DNA of 64,000 nucleotides from an uncultured Pseudomonadales bacterium (GTDB taxonomy: Bacteria; Pseudomonadota; Gammaproteobacteria; Pseudomonadales; Azotimanducaceae), in the NCBI GenBank assembly GCA_958296165.1, contig OY282447.1, forward strand, positions 1,612,001 to 1,676,000, written 5' to 3'. Both the position numbers and the translations under genes were made by a program. Positions 20,512 through 29,599 of the stretch are shown one piece after another. Below the pieces are notes generated by a model, which saw nothing but the letters and a program-made list of their open reading frames with translations, was not told the DNA's origin and searched no databases. Within the stretch, counting starts at the first letter, position 1, and each line of letters begins with the position of its first letter.

Positions 20512-20646
20512 ATGAAGAGGACATACCAGCCTAGCGTTGTGAAGCGCAAGCGGCGGCACGGATTCCGAGCGCGGATGGCCACTAAGGCCGGGCGCAGGGT
20601 GCTGAGTGCCCGACGTGCGAAAGGCCGCAAACGGCTAACGGTGTGA
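20512..20646 (+). CDS. rpmH: 50S ribosomal protein L34
   Basis: A 44-residue, very basic protein of the large ribosomal subunit. [18 protein letters not shown], then [20 protein letters not shown] and the end KRLTV match the family across the full length. It is preceded by a good promoter and followed 33 bp later by rnpA, the near-universal rpmH-rnpA pair. Confidence 0.98.
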   Translation: MKRTYQPSVVKRKRRHGFRARMATKAGRRVLSARRAKGRKRLTV

Positions 20647-20679
20647 CGCACCGGCCGGGCGGCGCAGGTTAGGGTTGCA

Positions 20680-21072
20680 ATGCCAAGGCCGCACACGGAG
20701 CGCTTCGGTCGAGGACGACGGCTGCTACTCCGGCGGGAGTTCGACGCCGTGCTTAAGAACCCGCAACTGCGTTTGCGACGTGGGCCTCTTTGGGGCGCGG
20801 TGTGCAGCAACGATCTCGGCATGACTCGGCTGGGTTTGATCGTGGCCAAGAAGGTCCTGCGCAGGGCGGTGGACCGGAACCGGGCGAAGCGCGTGATCAG
20901 AGAGTCGTTCCGGCGACAGAGTTTGCCCGCCCTCGACGTCGTCGTGCGTCTGACCGAGTCTCGGCAAGTGTCTCCCGCTCACGCGGATCGCCTGTTCGCC
21001 GCCTTGGGCGACGTGCTTGCGAGGCGGAGAACAGATGGCTCGCGTGAGAAGGTCGAGACCGCACGTGCTTGA
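20680..21072 (+). CDS. rnpA: ribonuclease P protein component
   Basis: Basic protein cofactor of the RNase P ribozyme, which trims tRNA 5' ends. 130 residues. The hallmark RNR region is intact: [20 protein letters not shown], then IRESFRRQ. The N-terminal central-cleft residues [17 protein letters not shown] are also typical. The 3' end overlaps yidD, as in many bacteria. Confidence 0.96.
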   Translation: MPRPHTERFGRGRRLLLRREFDAVLKNPQLRLRRGPLWGAVCSNDLGMTRLGLIVAKKVLRRAVDRNRAKRVIRESFRRQSLPALDVVVRLTESRQVSPAHADRLFAALGDVLARRRTDGSREKVETARA

Positions 21073-21337
21073 AGCGGACCCCGTACCAGCGAGCAGTAGG
21101 GCACGGTTGACGCCGGCGTGTATTCTGCGCAGTGCGCTGGGCGTCTATCGGCGCTACATCAGCCCGGCTATCGGCTGCCATTGCCGCTTCTATCCCACCT
21201 GCTCCCGGTACGCGCTGGTAGCCATCGAACTGCATGGGCCGTGGCGCGGTTCTCTGTTGGCGTTGATGCGGTTGTTGCGCTGCCATCCTCTGCATCCGGG
21301 CGGCGTTGACCCTGTGCCAGAGCCACGATCTTCCTGA
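21035..21337 (+). CDS. yidD: membrane protein insertion efficiency factor YidD
   Basis: Small membrane-associated protein that helps YidC-dependent insertion. The diagnostic core is [20 protein letters not shown] and [13 protein letters not shown], then [14 protein letters not shown] at the end. About 100 residues from ATG 21035, longer at the N-terminus than E. coli YidD (85); a TTG at 21109 would give a near-standard length. It overlaps rnpA by up to 38 bp and its stop overlaps the yidC start. Confidence 0.9.
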   Translation: MARVRRSRPHVLEADPVPASSRARLTPACILRSALGVYRRYISPAIGCHCRFYPTCSRYALVAIELHGPWRGSLLALMRLLRCHPLHPGGVDPVPEPRSS

Positions 21338-23055
21338 TGTCCTTGCCGTCCACCGAAATCCAGCGCGTCGTGCTTGTGGTGTTGCTCGGCGTCGTCGGCT
21401 ACCTGTTGGTCTACAACTGGAATCAGGACTACGGCCCGAGTGCGAGCAAGCCTCGCGTTTCGCCAACGTCTGCCGCCGAAGACGCTGTGCCAGCCGCGCC
21501 GATGCCCGTAGCCGAGACAGGGCCGGAGGCAGCGGACGACATTCCACGCGAGGAACTCTCCGGTAGCGCCGAGCCGCCGGGCTTCGCCGGCGAAGACGTG
21601 GACATGGCGACTTCATCCAGAATTGTATCGGTGCGAACGCCGACGCTGGCCGTGTGGATCGATCGCTTGGGCGGTGACATCGTCCGTTTGGAGCTGCCGC
21701 GGTACCCACGCGAGTTGGGAAGCGAGGAAGCAGTGCGTCTGCTCGATCGCGGCCCTAGCCGCACCTACATCGCGCAGAGCGGCCTGATAGGTCGCGACGG
21801 TCTAGACAAGAATAGCGCGTCTCGACCTCTGTACGAGATTGCCAATCGAGATCCGAACGGCTACTCGCTGCAGGAAGGGGTGCTCGAATTAGCACTGCGC
21901 CACGAAACCGGCGACGTCATCGTAGAGAAGCGCTTCTTGTTCGATGCCGAGAGCTATGTGGTCAGCGTCGAACACAGCATCGACAACCGCACCGCGACGG
22001 AGTTTCGCGCCCGGCTGTTCGCGCAGCTGAAGCGCGATGCCAGCCGCCCCGAGTCAGACGGCTTTGGGATGGGCCCACGCCCTTATGTGGGTGCCGCTTT
22101 CACGACGCCGGATTCGCGCTACGAGAAGATCGATTTCGATGATTTGGACGAAGAGCCGTTTCGCACCGATGTGCGCGGCGGCTGGGCCGCGATGCTGCAG
22201 CACTACTTCCTTGCTGCGTGGGCGGGCGATGCAGACGAAGTGAACGCTTACAACGGCAGGCGGTTAGGCGATGGCAACTACGCCGTGGGCTACATCGCAC
22301 CGGAGTTGGTGGTGCCGGCCGGCGAGCGACGCACCGTTGCTGCCCGCCTCTATGCCGGCCCGAAGATCCAGAAGCAGTTGGAGGAAGTGGCGCCGAACCT
22401 CTACCTCACTGTGGACTATGGGCTGTTGTGGTGGCTCTCGGTGCCTCTGTTCTACGTGCTCGACGCCATCAACTCGGTGGTGGGCAATTGGGGCGTCGCC
22501 ATCATTCTGCTAACCGTGACCGTGAAGATATTGCTCTTCCCGTTGGCATCGGCGGGCTTTCGTTCGATGGCGAGGATGAAGAAGCTGGCGCCGCAGATGA
22601 GCCGTTTGAAGGAGCGCTACGGCAGCGACCGCCAGAAGCTGTCGCAGGAGATGATGGCCTTGTATCGCAAGGAAGGCGCGAATCCGCTCGGCGGCTGCCT
22701 GCCGTTGCTCTTGCAGATGCCCGTGTTCTTTGCGCTGTATTGGGTGCTGTATGAGAGCGTGGAACTGCGCCAAGCGCCTTTCATCTTCTGGATCAAGGAC
22801 TTGGCGGCCCTGGATCCGTGGTTCGTGCTGCCCATTCTCTACGGTGCGTCTTTCTTCGCCATGCAGCTCATGCAGCCGCCGCCACCGGACCCGATGCAGG
22901 CGAAGGTGATGAAGGCGATGCCGATCATCTTCACGGTGTTGTTCATGTTCTTTCCAGCCGGCCTGGTGCTGTATTGGCTGGTGAACAACGTCCTCTCATT
23001 GGCGCAACAGTGGTTCATCACCCGCCAGATCGAAAGGAAGACGCAGCCTGCGTGA
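21337..23055 (+). CDS. yidC: membrane protein insertase YidC
   Basis: Inner-membrane insertase and chaperone, working alone or with Sec. 572 residues. It has an N-terminal membrane anchor (VVLVVLLGVVGYLLVYNW), then the large periplasmic beta domain of Gram-negative YidC (about 90-345), then the conserved five-helix core with YGLLWWLSVPLFYVLDAINS, GCLPLLLQMPVFFALYWVLY and PAGLVLYWLVNNVLSLAQQW. The TGA stop overlaps the GTG start of mnmE. Confidence 0.97.
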   Translation: MSLPSTEIQRVVLVVLLGVVGYLLVYNWNQDYGPSASKPRVSPTSAAEDAVPAAPMPVAETGPEAADDIPREELSGSAEPPGFAGEDVDMATSSRIVSVRTPTLAVWIDRLGGDIVRLELPRYPRELGSEEAVRLLDRGPSRTYIAQSGLIGRDGLDKNSASRPLYEIANRDPNGYSLQEGVLELALRHETGDVIVEKRFLFDAESYVVSVEHSIDNRTATEFRARLFAQLKRDASRPESDGFGMGPRPYVGAAFTTPDSRYEKIDFDDLDEEPFRTDVRGGWAAMLQHYFLAAWAGDADEVNAYNGRRLGDGNYAVGYIAPELVVPAGERRTVAARLYAGPKIQKQLEEVAPNLYLTVDYGLLWWLSVPLFYVLDAINSVVGNWGVAIILLTVTVKILLFPLASAGFRSMARMKKLAPQMSRLKERYGSDRQKLSQEMMALYRKEGANPLGGCLPLLLQMPVFFALYWVLYESVELRQAPFIFWIKDLAALDPWFVLPILYGASFFAMQLMQPPPPDPMQAKVMKAMPIIFTVLFMFFPAGLVLYWLVNNVLSLAQQWFITRQIERKTQPA

Positions 23056-24380
23056 CCAGGCCGCTCCGCGACACCATCGCCGCCATTGCCACACCGCCTG
23101 GGCGTGGCGGCATCGGCATCGTCCGCGTTTCGGGCCCTGCCGCGAGCGACATCGCCCAAGCGGTGATTGGCCGTCTGCCGCTGCCGCGCATGGCCGAGTT
23201 GGCTGACTTCATGGATGGCGATGCAACCGTCGTCGACCGCGGCCTCGCCCTCTATTTCGCCGCTCCGAACTCGTTTACCGGCGAAGACGTGCTTGAATTG
23301 CACGGGCACGGCGGCCCGGTGGTGATGGATCGGTTACTGGAGCGCGTAGGCGGGCTCGGCGCTCGGCTTGCCCGCCCGGGCGAGTTCACCGAGCGAGCGT
23401 TCTTGAATGACAAGATCGATCTCGCCCAAGCCGAAGCGGTTGCCGATCTAATCGATAGCGCTTCCAGACGAGCCGCGCGTTCGGCGATGCGCTCGTTGAC
23501 AGGGGAGTTCTCACAGTGTGTGAGAGCGATCGACAGAGCGCTGCTTGATGTGCGTGTTTATGTGGAAGCGGCCATCGACTTCGCTGAAGAGGACGTCGAC
23601 TTCTTGGCGGAGTCGGACATCACGGATCGGCTGGACGCGCTCACGAACCAGATTGCGGACTTGGAAACGCGATGCCGTCGAGGCCAGGTGCTGCGCGATG
23701 GCTTCGACGTCGTCATCGCCGGTGCGCCCAACGCTGGCAAGTCCAGCCTGTTGAATCGTCTCTTGGCTGAGAATCGCGCCATCGTCACCGATGTGCCCGG
23801 CACCACTCGTGACCTCATCTTCGCCGACATCGAAATCGAAGGCATCCCGGTGCGCCTCACCGACACCGCTGGCTTGCGCGAAGGTGGCGACACGGTGGAA
23901 ACGATCGGCGTCGAACGGGCCAAGGCCGCGATGGCCAACGCCGATTTGGTCCTCGCAGTCGTCGATGACAGTCTTGCTGTCGGCGCGGTGGTCACGCCTG
24001 GTGAGCATTGCCTGGTCGTACGGAACAAGGTCGACCTCACCGGCCGGACAGCGGGCCAAGGCAAGCGCGGCGAACTGTTCGTTTCCGCCTTGACGGGCGC
24101 TGGTTTGGACGCCCTGCGCGGAGCGATCGTTGCCGCGGCGGTCGGTGCGGTCGGTGCGCCCGACGAGCACACTTTCTTGGCGCGCAAGCGCCACCTCGGT
24201 GCATTGGCGGCAGGGCGGCGCGGCGTTGCGCAAGCACGCTGTCGCGTCGCCGATGGCCAGGGCGATCTCGCCGCCGAGGAATTGCGCCACGCGCAGCACC
24301 GGCTCGGCGAGATCGTAGGTGTTACCAGCGTCGACGACCTGCTCGGCGAGATATTCCGCGGCTTCTGCGTCGGCAAGTAG
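23052..24380 (+). CDS. mnmE: tRNA uridine-5-carboxymethylaminomethyl modification GTPase MnmE
   Basis: With MnmG it modifies wobble U34 of tRNAs. 442 residues from a GTG that overlaps the yidC stop. The folate-binding N-terminal domain starts DTIAAIATPPGRGGIGIVRV. The GTPase motifs are G1 GAPNAGKSSL, G2 near TTRD, G3 DTAGLR and G4 NKVD. The C-terminus FCVGK carries the catalytic Cys (usual form CIGK). mnmG follows after 112 bp, so both halves of the enzyme are neighbours. Confidence 0.97.
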   Translation: MTRPLRDTIAAIATPPGRGGIGIVRVSGPAASDIAQAVIGRLPLPRMAELADFMDGDATVVDRGLALYFAAPNSFTGEDVLELHGHGGPVVMDRLLERVGGLGARLARPGEFTERAFLNDKIDLAQAEAVADLIDSASRRAARSAMRSLTGEFSQCVRAIDRALLDVRVYVEAAIDFAEEDVDFLAESDITDRLDALTNQIADLETRCRRGQVLRDGFDVVIAGAPNAGKSSLLNRLLAENRAIVTDVPGTTRDLIFADIEIEGIPVRLTDTAGLREGGDTVETIGVERAKAAMANADLVLAVVDDSLAVGAVVTPGEHCLVVRNKVDLTGRTAGQGKRGELFVSALTGAGLDALRGAIVAAAVGAVGAPDEHTFLARKRHLGALAAGRRGVAQARCRVADGQGDLAAEELRHAQHRLGEIVGVTSVDDLLGEIFRGFCVGK

Positions 24381-24453
24381 TGCGGGTCGTAGGTGATGGG
24401 TATCGTAGGTACTGTATAAGTACCCAAGCCAGGCCCTTGCGATGCCACAGGCG

Positions 24454-24459
24454 TATAAT
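24454..24459 (+). promoter_or_regulatory. -10 element upstream of mnmG
   Basis: A perfect TATAAT 34 bp before the mnmG start. No good -35 lies at the right distance; a nearby inverted repeat GGTAC-TGTATAA-GTACC (24409-24425) could be an operator or a weak terminator of mnmE. Confidence 0.4.
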
Positions 24460-24492
24460 CGTCAATCGTTCGCCAACTGGCCGCCAAGCGCC

Positions 24493-26385
24493 ATGATCCA
24501 TCCGCTACGCTTCGACGTCATCGTCATCGGCGGTGGCCATGCCGGTGCCGAGGCCGCGCTCGCAGCCGCTCGCATCGGCGCCAACACGCTGCTGCTCACG
24601 CAGAGCATCGAAACCATTGGCCAGATGTCCTGCAATCCGGCCATCGGCGGTATCGGCAAATCCCACTTGGTGCGTGAGATCGACGCCTTGGGCGGCGCAA
24701 TGGCCTTGGCGACCGATCGCGCTGGCATCCAATTTCGCACGCTGAACGCACGCAAGGGGCCGGCGGTTCGCGCCACCCGTGCGCAAGCGGATCGCGTGCT
24801 CTACCGCAATGCCATGCGTCGCATCGTGGAGAACCAGGCCAACCTGACGATGTTTCAGCAGTCCGTCGTCGACCTGCATGTCGTGGACGGCCGTGTGCGT
24901 GGCGTGGACACGCAGATGGGCCTGCGCTTCGATGCCGATCGCGTAGTGCTCACCACCGGCACGTTCCTGGGCGGCCGCATGCACATGGGCCTCACCAACC
25001 AGCCCGGCGGCCGTGCCGGCGATGCCCCTTCCAACGCCCTGGCCGAACGATTGCGGGCGCTGCCGCTGCGCGTGGAGCGACTGAAGACGGGCACGCCGCC
25101 GCGCCTGGACGGGCGCAGCGTGGACTTCAGCGCAATGGACACGCAACCCGGTGACGTCCCCCGCCCCACGATGTCGTATCTATCCGCGCCGAACGAGCAT
25201 CCGCGTCAAGTGCCGTGTCATATCACGCACACCAACGCCGCCACGCACGACATCATTCGCGCCGGCCTCGAACGGTCGCCGCTGTACGCCGGCGTCATCG
25301 AAGGCGTCGGGCCGCGCTATTGCCCCTCCATTGAAGACAAAGTGGTGCGATTCGCGGCTCGCGACCAGCATCAGATATTCGTTGAGCCAGAAGGCTTGGA
25401 AACCCACGAGCTCTACCCAAACGGCATCTCCACGAGCCTTCCGTTCGACGTGCAGCTGGCCGCGGTGCGCAGTATCCGTGGCTTCGAGAACGCCCACATC
25501 ACGCGGCCCGGCTACGCCATCGAGTACGACTTCTTCGATCCGCGCGACTTGGCGCCGACGTTGGAAACACGCTGCATCGGCGGGCTTTACTTCGCCGGCC
25601 AGATCAACGGCACCACCGGCTACGAAGAGGCCGCGGCGCAAGGCCTGCTGGCGGGAGCGAATGCGGCGCTGGCCGCCGCCGGCAAGGACTCATTGCGTTT
25701 GGAGCGCTACGACGCCTATATCGGCGTGTTGGTAGACGATTTGATTACGCACGGCGTCACGGAGCCATACCGCATGTTCACTAGCCGCGCCGAATACCGG
25801 CTGCGGCTGCGCCAAGACAATGCCGATCTGCGTCTGACGGCCAAGGGGTGGGCGCTCGGTTTGGTGGACGACGAGCGCTGGCGGGCATTCTCGGCTCGCA
25901 AGAGCGACATCGAGAGCGGCGCGGCGGCAATGAAAGGCATGATGGTGTCGCCAGGCAGCGACTTGGCGAAGGCTATCGAAGCTGCTGCCGGCGAGAGGAT
26001 CGGGAGCCCCGCCTCGCTCTACGAACTGCTGAGGCGGCCGGCGATCGACGCTGCCGTGATCGACACTGCGCTCGCCAAAGTCGATGCGGCGCAAGTGGAC
26101 GGAGCAGTGCTGGCGCAGCTGGAGATCGAAGCTCGTTACGAGGGCTACATTGCCCGGCAAGATGACGAGATCGCCCGTCTCAAGGTTCACGAAAGCATGC
26201 ATCTTGCGGCCGATTTCAACTACGCAGCGATCGCCGGCCTGTCCAACGAGATCAAGGAGAAGCTCGGCGCGCGACTGCCCGCAACCATCGCTGAGGCGGC
26301 GCGCGTGCCAGGCGTCACTCCAGCGGCCCTGTCGTTGCTGGTCGTCTACGCCAAACGCGATGCCGCCGAGCGCCAAACCGCCTGA
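24493..26385 (+). CDS. mnmG: tRNA uridine-5-carboxymethylaminomethyl modification FAD enzyme MnmG
   Basis: 630 residues (E. coli 629). The FAD-binding start is [20 protein letters not shown], and signature blocks follow: [69 protein letters not shown] and [20 protein letters not shown]. The C-terminal MnmE-interacting helical domain is complete. I chose ATG 24493 over the upstream in-frame start because it aligns with the family. The end overlaps rsmG by 26 bp. Confidence 0.98.
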   Translation: MIHPLRFDVIVIGGGHAGAEAALAAARIGANTLLLTQSIETIGQMSCNPAIGGIGKSHLVREIDALGGAMALATDRAGIQFRTLNARKGPAVRATRAQADRVLYRNAMRRIVENQANLTMFQQSVVDLHVVDGRVRGVDTQMGLRFDADRVVLTTGTFLGGRMHMGLTNQPGGRAGDAPSNALAERLRALPLRVERLKTGTPPRLDGRSVDFSAMDTQPGDVPRPTMSYLSAPNEHPRQVPCHITHTNAATHDIIRAGLERSPLYAGVIEGVGPRYCPSIEDKVVRFAARDQHQIFVEPEGLETHELYPNGISTSLPFDVQLAAVRSIRGFENAHITRPGYAIEYDFFDPRDLAPTLETRCIGGLYFAGQINGTTGYEEAAAQGLLAGANAALAAAGKDSLRLERYDAYIGVLVDDLITHGVTEPYRMFTSRAEYRLRLRQDNADLRLTAKGWALGLVDDERWRAFSARKSDIESGAAAMKGMMVSPGSDLAKAIEAAAGERIGSPASLYELLRRPAIDAAVIDTALAKVDAAQVDGAVLAQLEIEARYEGYIARQDDEIARLKVHESMHLAADFNYAAIAGLSNEIKEKLGARLPATIAEAARVPGVTPAALSLLVVYAKRDAAERQTA

Positions 26386-26965
26386 CGGCGCGTTGGTGCG
26401 CTTGCTGGAGGGGCTTGACGTCGACGAGCGCCAAGTGGCCGCGAAACTGGACGCCTTCGAAGCGATCCTGCGCCGCTGGAGCGCCCGCTACAACTTGGTT
26501 TCCCGTCGTGACGCGAAGCGACTACGCACGCGCCATGTGCTGGATAGTCTTGCCCTCTTGCCCTGGTGGTCGGGAACGCTCGCCGATGTGGGTTCCGGGG
26601 CCGGTTTTCCAGGCGTACCGCTGGCCGTCGCTCGCCCAGCGGCGCGGGTGGTGCTCGTTGAGCGCAGCGAGCGCAAGGGTCTCTTTCTGCGCCATGTGGC
26701 AATGGAGCTCCGACTGAGCAATGTTGAGGTGGTGATTGCCGATGCGTCCCGCTATCGCCCGGCGACCCTGTTCGACACCGTCGCTGTGCGTGCGGTGGCG
26801 CAGCCGCCCATCGCGTGGCGTTTGGCCCGGCCCCTGCTTGGCGCGGCCGGCAGCGCGATCTTCCAGTCTCACGAGCCGCTCGCGCCAACGGTGTTCGAGA
26901 ACGGCACCGTGCGCGCCAGCAAACGCGCTGGCGTTGGATGGATCACCGTGGTCGGAGCGGCCTGA
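26360..26965 (+). CDS. rsmG: 16S rRNA (guanine527-N7)-methyltransferase RsmG
   Basis: 201 residues, usual length. The SAM-binding motif is [20 protein letters not shown], followed by [20 protein letters not shown]; the N-terminal block [20 protein letters not shown] is also typical. The start at ATG 26360 overlaps mnmG, and the stop overlaps the parA start in TGATG, so mnmG-rsmG-parA-parB is one tightly coupled unit as in many gammaproteobacteria. Confidence 0.95.
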   Translation: MPPSAKPPDGALVRLLEGLDVDERQVAAKLDAFEAILRRWSARYNLVSRRDAKRLRTRHVLDSLALLPWWSGTLADVGSGAGFPGVPLAVARPAARVVLVERSERKGLFLRHVAMELRLSNVEVVIADASRYRPATLFDTVAVRAVAQPPIAWRLARPLLGAAGSAIFQSHEPLAPTVFENGTVRASKRAGVGWITVVGAA

Positions 26966-27753
26966 TGGCGCGCCGTATTGCGGTTGCGAACCAGAAAGGC
27001 GGCGTTGGCAAGACCACGACCGCCGTCAATCTGGCCGCCTCGCTGGCAGCGGACGGTGCCAGGACGCTGCTGGTGGACATGGATCCTCAAGGCAACGCCA
27101 CGATGGGTTCCGGCATCGACAAGAACGCTCTTGCCGGCAACAGCGCCGAAGGGTGGTTGGTGGACGGCGCGGCTTTCGAGGCCGTGGCGCGGCGCTCGCC
27201 GGCGGACTTCGCGCTCGTACCCGCAAATGGCGACCTGACGGCGGCGGAAGTGGCCCTGTTCAGTGCTGGCGACCGCTCCACGCGCTTGCGTTCCCGTTTG
27301 GCGGCGTTGGACGCAGATTTCGATTACGTGCTCGTTGACTGCCCGCCTTCGCTCAATTTGTTGACGGTGAACGCCCTGATGGCGGCGCACGGCGTGCTGA
27401 TCCCGATGCAGTGCGAGTATTATTCGCTGGAAGGCTTGACCGCCCTGCTGCTCACCATCCGCGGCGTCCGCCAGCGCGGCAATCCTACGCTCGCCATCGA
27501 GGGCATCCTGCGCACCATGTACGACCCGCGCAATCGCTTGAGCCGCGACGTTTCGCGGCAGCTGTTGCAGCACTTCGGCGCACAGGTGTACCGCACCATT
27601 GTTCCGCGCAACGTCAAACTGGCCGAGGCGCCCAGCCACGGCCTGCCGGCGATTCGATACGACCCGCGCTGCCGTGGCGCACGCGCCTACCGAGCCTTGG
27701 CAGCCGAGGTCGCGCGCCGCGCCGAACGCATGGAAAACGGGGCAGGGAGGTAA
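26965..27753 (+). CDS. parA: chromosome partitioning ATPase ParA (Soj)
   Basis: 262 residues. Deviant Walker A is NQKGGVGKTTTAVNLAASLA, Walker A' DMDPQGNATMGSG and Walker B LVDCPPSLNLLTVNALMAA. The small chromosomal type without an N-terminal DNA-binding domain. It starts in the TGATG overlap with rsmG and is followed 3 bp later by parB. ParA drives ParB-parS complexes apart after replication; two parS sites are in this window. Confidence 0.97.
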   Translation: MARRIAVANQKGGVGKTTTAVNLAASLAADGARTLLVDMDPQGNATMGSGIDKNALAGNSAEGWLVDGAAFEAVARRSPADFALVPANGDLTAAEVALFSAGDRSTRLRSRLAALDADFDYVLVDCPPSLNLLTVNALMAAHGVLIPMQCEYYSLEGLTALLLTIRGVRQRGNPTLAIEGILRTMYDPRNRLSRDVSRQLLQHFGAQVYRTIVPRNVKLAEAPSHGLPAIRYDPRCRGARAYRALAAEVARRAERMENGAGR

Positions 27754-27756
27754 CTA

Positions 27757-28620
27757 GTGGCTCGAGGCGGCCTAGGCAAGGGTCTCGACGCGCTGTTGCC
27801 GGAGCCGGCGCATGGTGCCGAAGAGCCGACGCCCGCCAGCATCGCGGTCGACCTTTTGTATCGAGGCGCGCAGCAGCCGCGCCGACGCATCCGCGCAGAG
27901 GGCATTGAGGAACTCGCCCAGTCCATCCGCGCCCAGGGCGTTATCGAACCCATCATCGTGAGGCCGCGAGCCGCTGGCGGCTATGAAATCATCGCTGGCG
28001 AGCGACGCTGGCGAGCGGCGCAAAGAGCCGGTCTTGCAACGGTGCCGGCGGTGATACGCGATGTCGACGACCGCCAGGCCATCGCCATGGCCCTCATCGA
28101 GAACATCCAGCGCGAAGACCTCAATCCGATCGAGGAGGCACAGGCGCTGCAACGCCTGCTCGATGAACAGGCGCTGAAACACGAGGAGCTCGCCGAGGCC
28201 GTGGGCAAATCCCGCACCGCCGTCACCAACCTGCTGCGCCTCCTGAAACTCGCACCCGGCGTGCAAGATCTGCTAACGGAGAGCGAGTTGGAAATGGGCC
28301 ACGCCAGAGCCTTGCTGCCTTTGCCGACGGAGGAACAAGAGCCAACCGCACGGCGCGTGATCGCCCGTGGTTTGTCCGTCCGACAGACGGAAGCGCTAGT
28401 GAAGCAGCGATTGAGCGGTGCGCCGGCCGCGCAGGGGCGGCACGACCCGGATACTCGGCGGCTAGAGCGGACCTTGAGCGACCATCTCGGCGCACGCACG
28501 TCGATAGCCAGTGCCAAGGGCGGCAAGGGCCGCATCGTCATTCGCTATTCCAGCCTCGTCGAGCTCGACGGCGTGCTCGAACGGCTCGGCGTTGCAGACG
28601 GCCGAGCGAGTGGCGAGTAG
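27757..28620 (+). CDS. parB: chromosome partitioning protein ParB (Spo0J)
   Basis: 287 residues from a GTG. The N-terminus GGLGKGLDALLPE is the ParA-interaction region. The CTP-binding ParB/Srx domain contains GYEIIAGERRWRAAQRAGL and IALIENIQREDLNPIEEAQA-like blocks. The helix-turn-helix is LAEAVGKSRTAVTNLLRLLK, and a C-terminal dimerisation domain follows (GKGRIVIRYSSLVELDGVLE). Its target sequences are the parS sites inside recF. Confidence 0.97.
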   Translation: MARGGLGKGLDALLPEPAHGAEEPTPASIAVDLLYRGAQQPRRRIRAEGIEELAQSIRAQGVIEPIIVRPRAAGGYEIIAGERRWRAAQRAGLATVPAVIRDVDDRQAIAMALIENIQREDLNPIEEAQALQRLLDEQALKHEELAEAVGKSRTAVTNLLRLLKLAPGVQDLLTESELEMGHARALLPLPTEEQEPTARRVIARGLSVRQTEALVKQRLSGAPAAQGRHDPDTRRLERTLSDHLGARTSIASAKGGKGRIVIRYSSLVELDGVLERLGVADGRASGE

Positions 28621-28708
28621 GCGGAAGTGTGCAGACCATATTGCGCATGTGCCGTGGCGCCGCAACGGTGCGACCGCCGCGGCGGCTCGCAATCGTTAAG
28701 GACATAGT

Positions 28709-29488
28709 ATGAGAGAGCCGTCGCCAGGGCGCTCGCCGTGGCGGCGCGATCAGCTACTTGTCGCCTTTGCCCTCTACTGCCGCCTCCCTTTCGGCCGCCT
28801 GCACCAACGCAACCCTGAGATCATAGAGGCGGCGCAGGCCATAGGCCGCTCGCCATCTGCGCTGGCGATGAAGCTGGTGAACCTGGCAAGTCTCGATCCC
28901 GAAGTCACCCGTACCGGCCGCAAGGGCCTGAAATCGTCGTCAGTCAACGATCGGGCGTTGTGGAGGGAGATGCACGACGACTGGGAGCGATTCGCGGCCG
29001 AATGTCGGAGCGCTCTTACGGCGTTCGGACTATCTACGAATGAGGACTCGGCTTCGCCACAGCCCGCGCCAGGCCTTGGTGAAGACCGTCTCGCCATGGG
29101 CGTGACGCGGGTCGGACAGAGCTTCTTCCGCTCGACTGTGCTCAGTGCCTATGGCGGTCGCTGCTGCGTGACTGGCCTGTCGGTGTCCTCGCTGCTGACC
29201 GCAAGCCACATCGTGCCGTGGCGTGACGACCCGCATAATCGGGTCAACCCTCGCAACGGTTTGCTACTCTGTGCATTGCACGACCGCGCATTCGATGCCG
29301 GCTTGATGACCGTTGCTGAGGACTTCACGGTGCTTGTCTCCGAAGCAATGCTGTCCGTCGCCGCGGCCGATCCGTTTCTTGCGAGCACTTTGGCGGCGTG
29401 CCAGGGCGAGCCTATCCGACTGCCTGATAAGTTCTGGCCCGCCGGCGATTTCCTTGCCTACCACCGTCAGCACATATTTCGAGGCTGA
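28709..29488 (+). CDS. HNH endonuclease family protein
   Basis: 259 residues. The N-terminal half resembles a small DNA-binding/specificity region (IIEAAQAIGRSPSALAMKLV). The C-terminal half is an HNH nuclease: CCVTGLSVSSLLTASHIVPW, then N at VNPRNGLLLCALHDRAFDAG. This layout is known from standalone restriction-type HNH proteins. AAGGA upstream of ATG 28709 is a good ribosome binding site. It follows parB directly, where atp genes often lie in gammaproteobacteria, and begins the accessory zone. No methyltransferase is adjacent, so a self-contained restriction role is unproven. Confidence 0.8.
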   Translation: MREPSPGRSPWRRDQLLVAFALYCRLPFGRLHQRNPEIIEAAQAIGRSPSALAMKLVNLASLDPEVTRTGRKGLKSSSVNDRALWREMHDDWERFAAECRSALTAFGLSTNEDSASPQPAPGLGEDRLAMGVTRVGQSFFRSTVLSAYGGRCCVTGLSVSSLLTASHIVPWRDDPHNRVNPRNGLLLCALHDRAFDAGLMTVAEDFTVLVSEAMLSVAAADPFLASTLAACQGEPIRLPDKFWPAGDFLAYHRQHIFRG

Positions 29489-29599
29489 TCGTAGCTTGGC
29501 GCAGACGCCGCTGGATCGTGAGCCTGGGTGGAGTACGCAGGTGGCCTAGCGTTCATTTCGGCGCTATGGTTGCTGGTGTTGACGGCCAAGGGTTCGGAC

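Noticed and set aside
26869-27639. 256-residue minus-strand frame opposite parA
   Set aside because: Pure antisense shadow of a well-supported ParA.
29528-29599. Hydrophobic N-terminal extension of the second PhyH protein as a signal peptide
   Set aside because: PhyH enzymes are cytosolic, there is no cleavage motif, and ATG 29600 gives a normal start.
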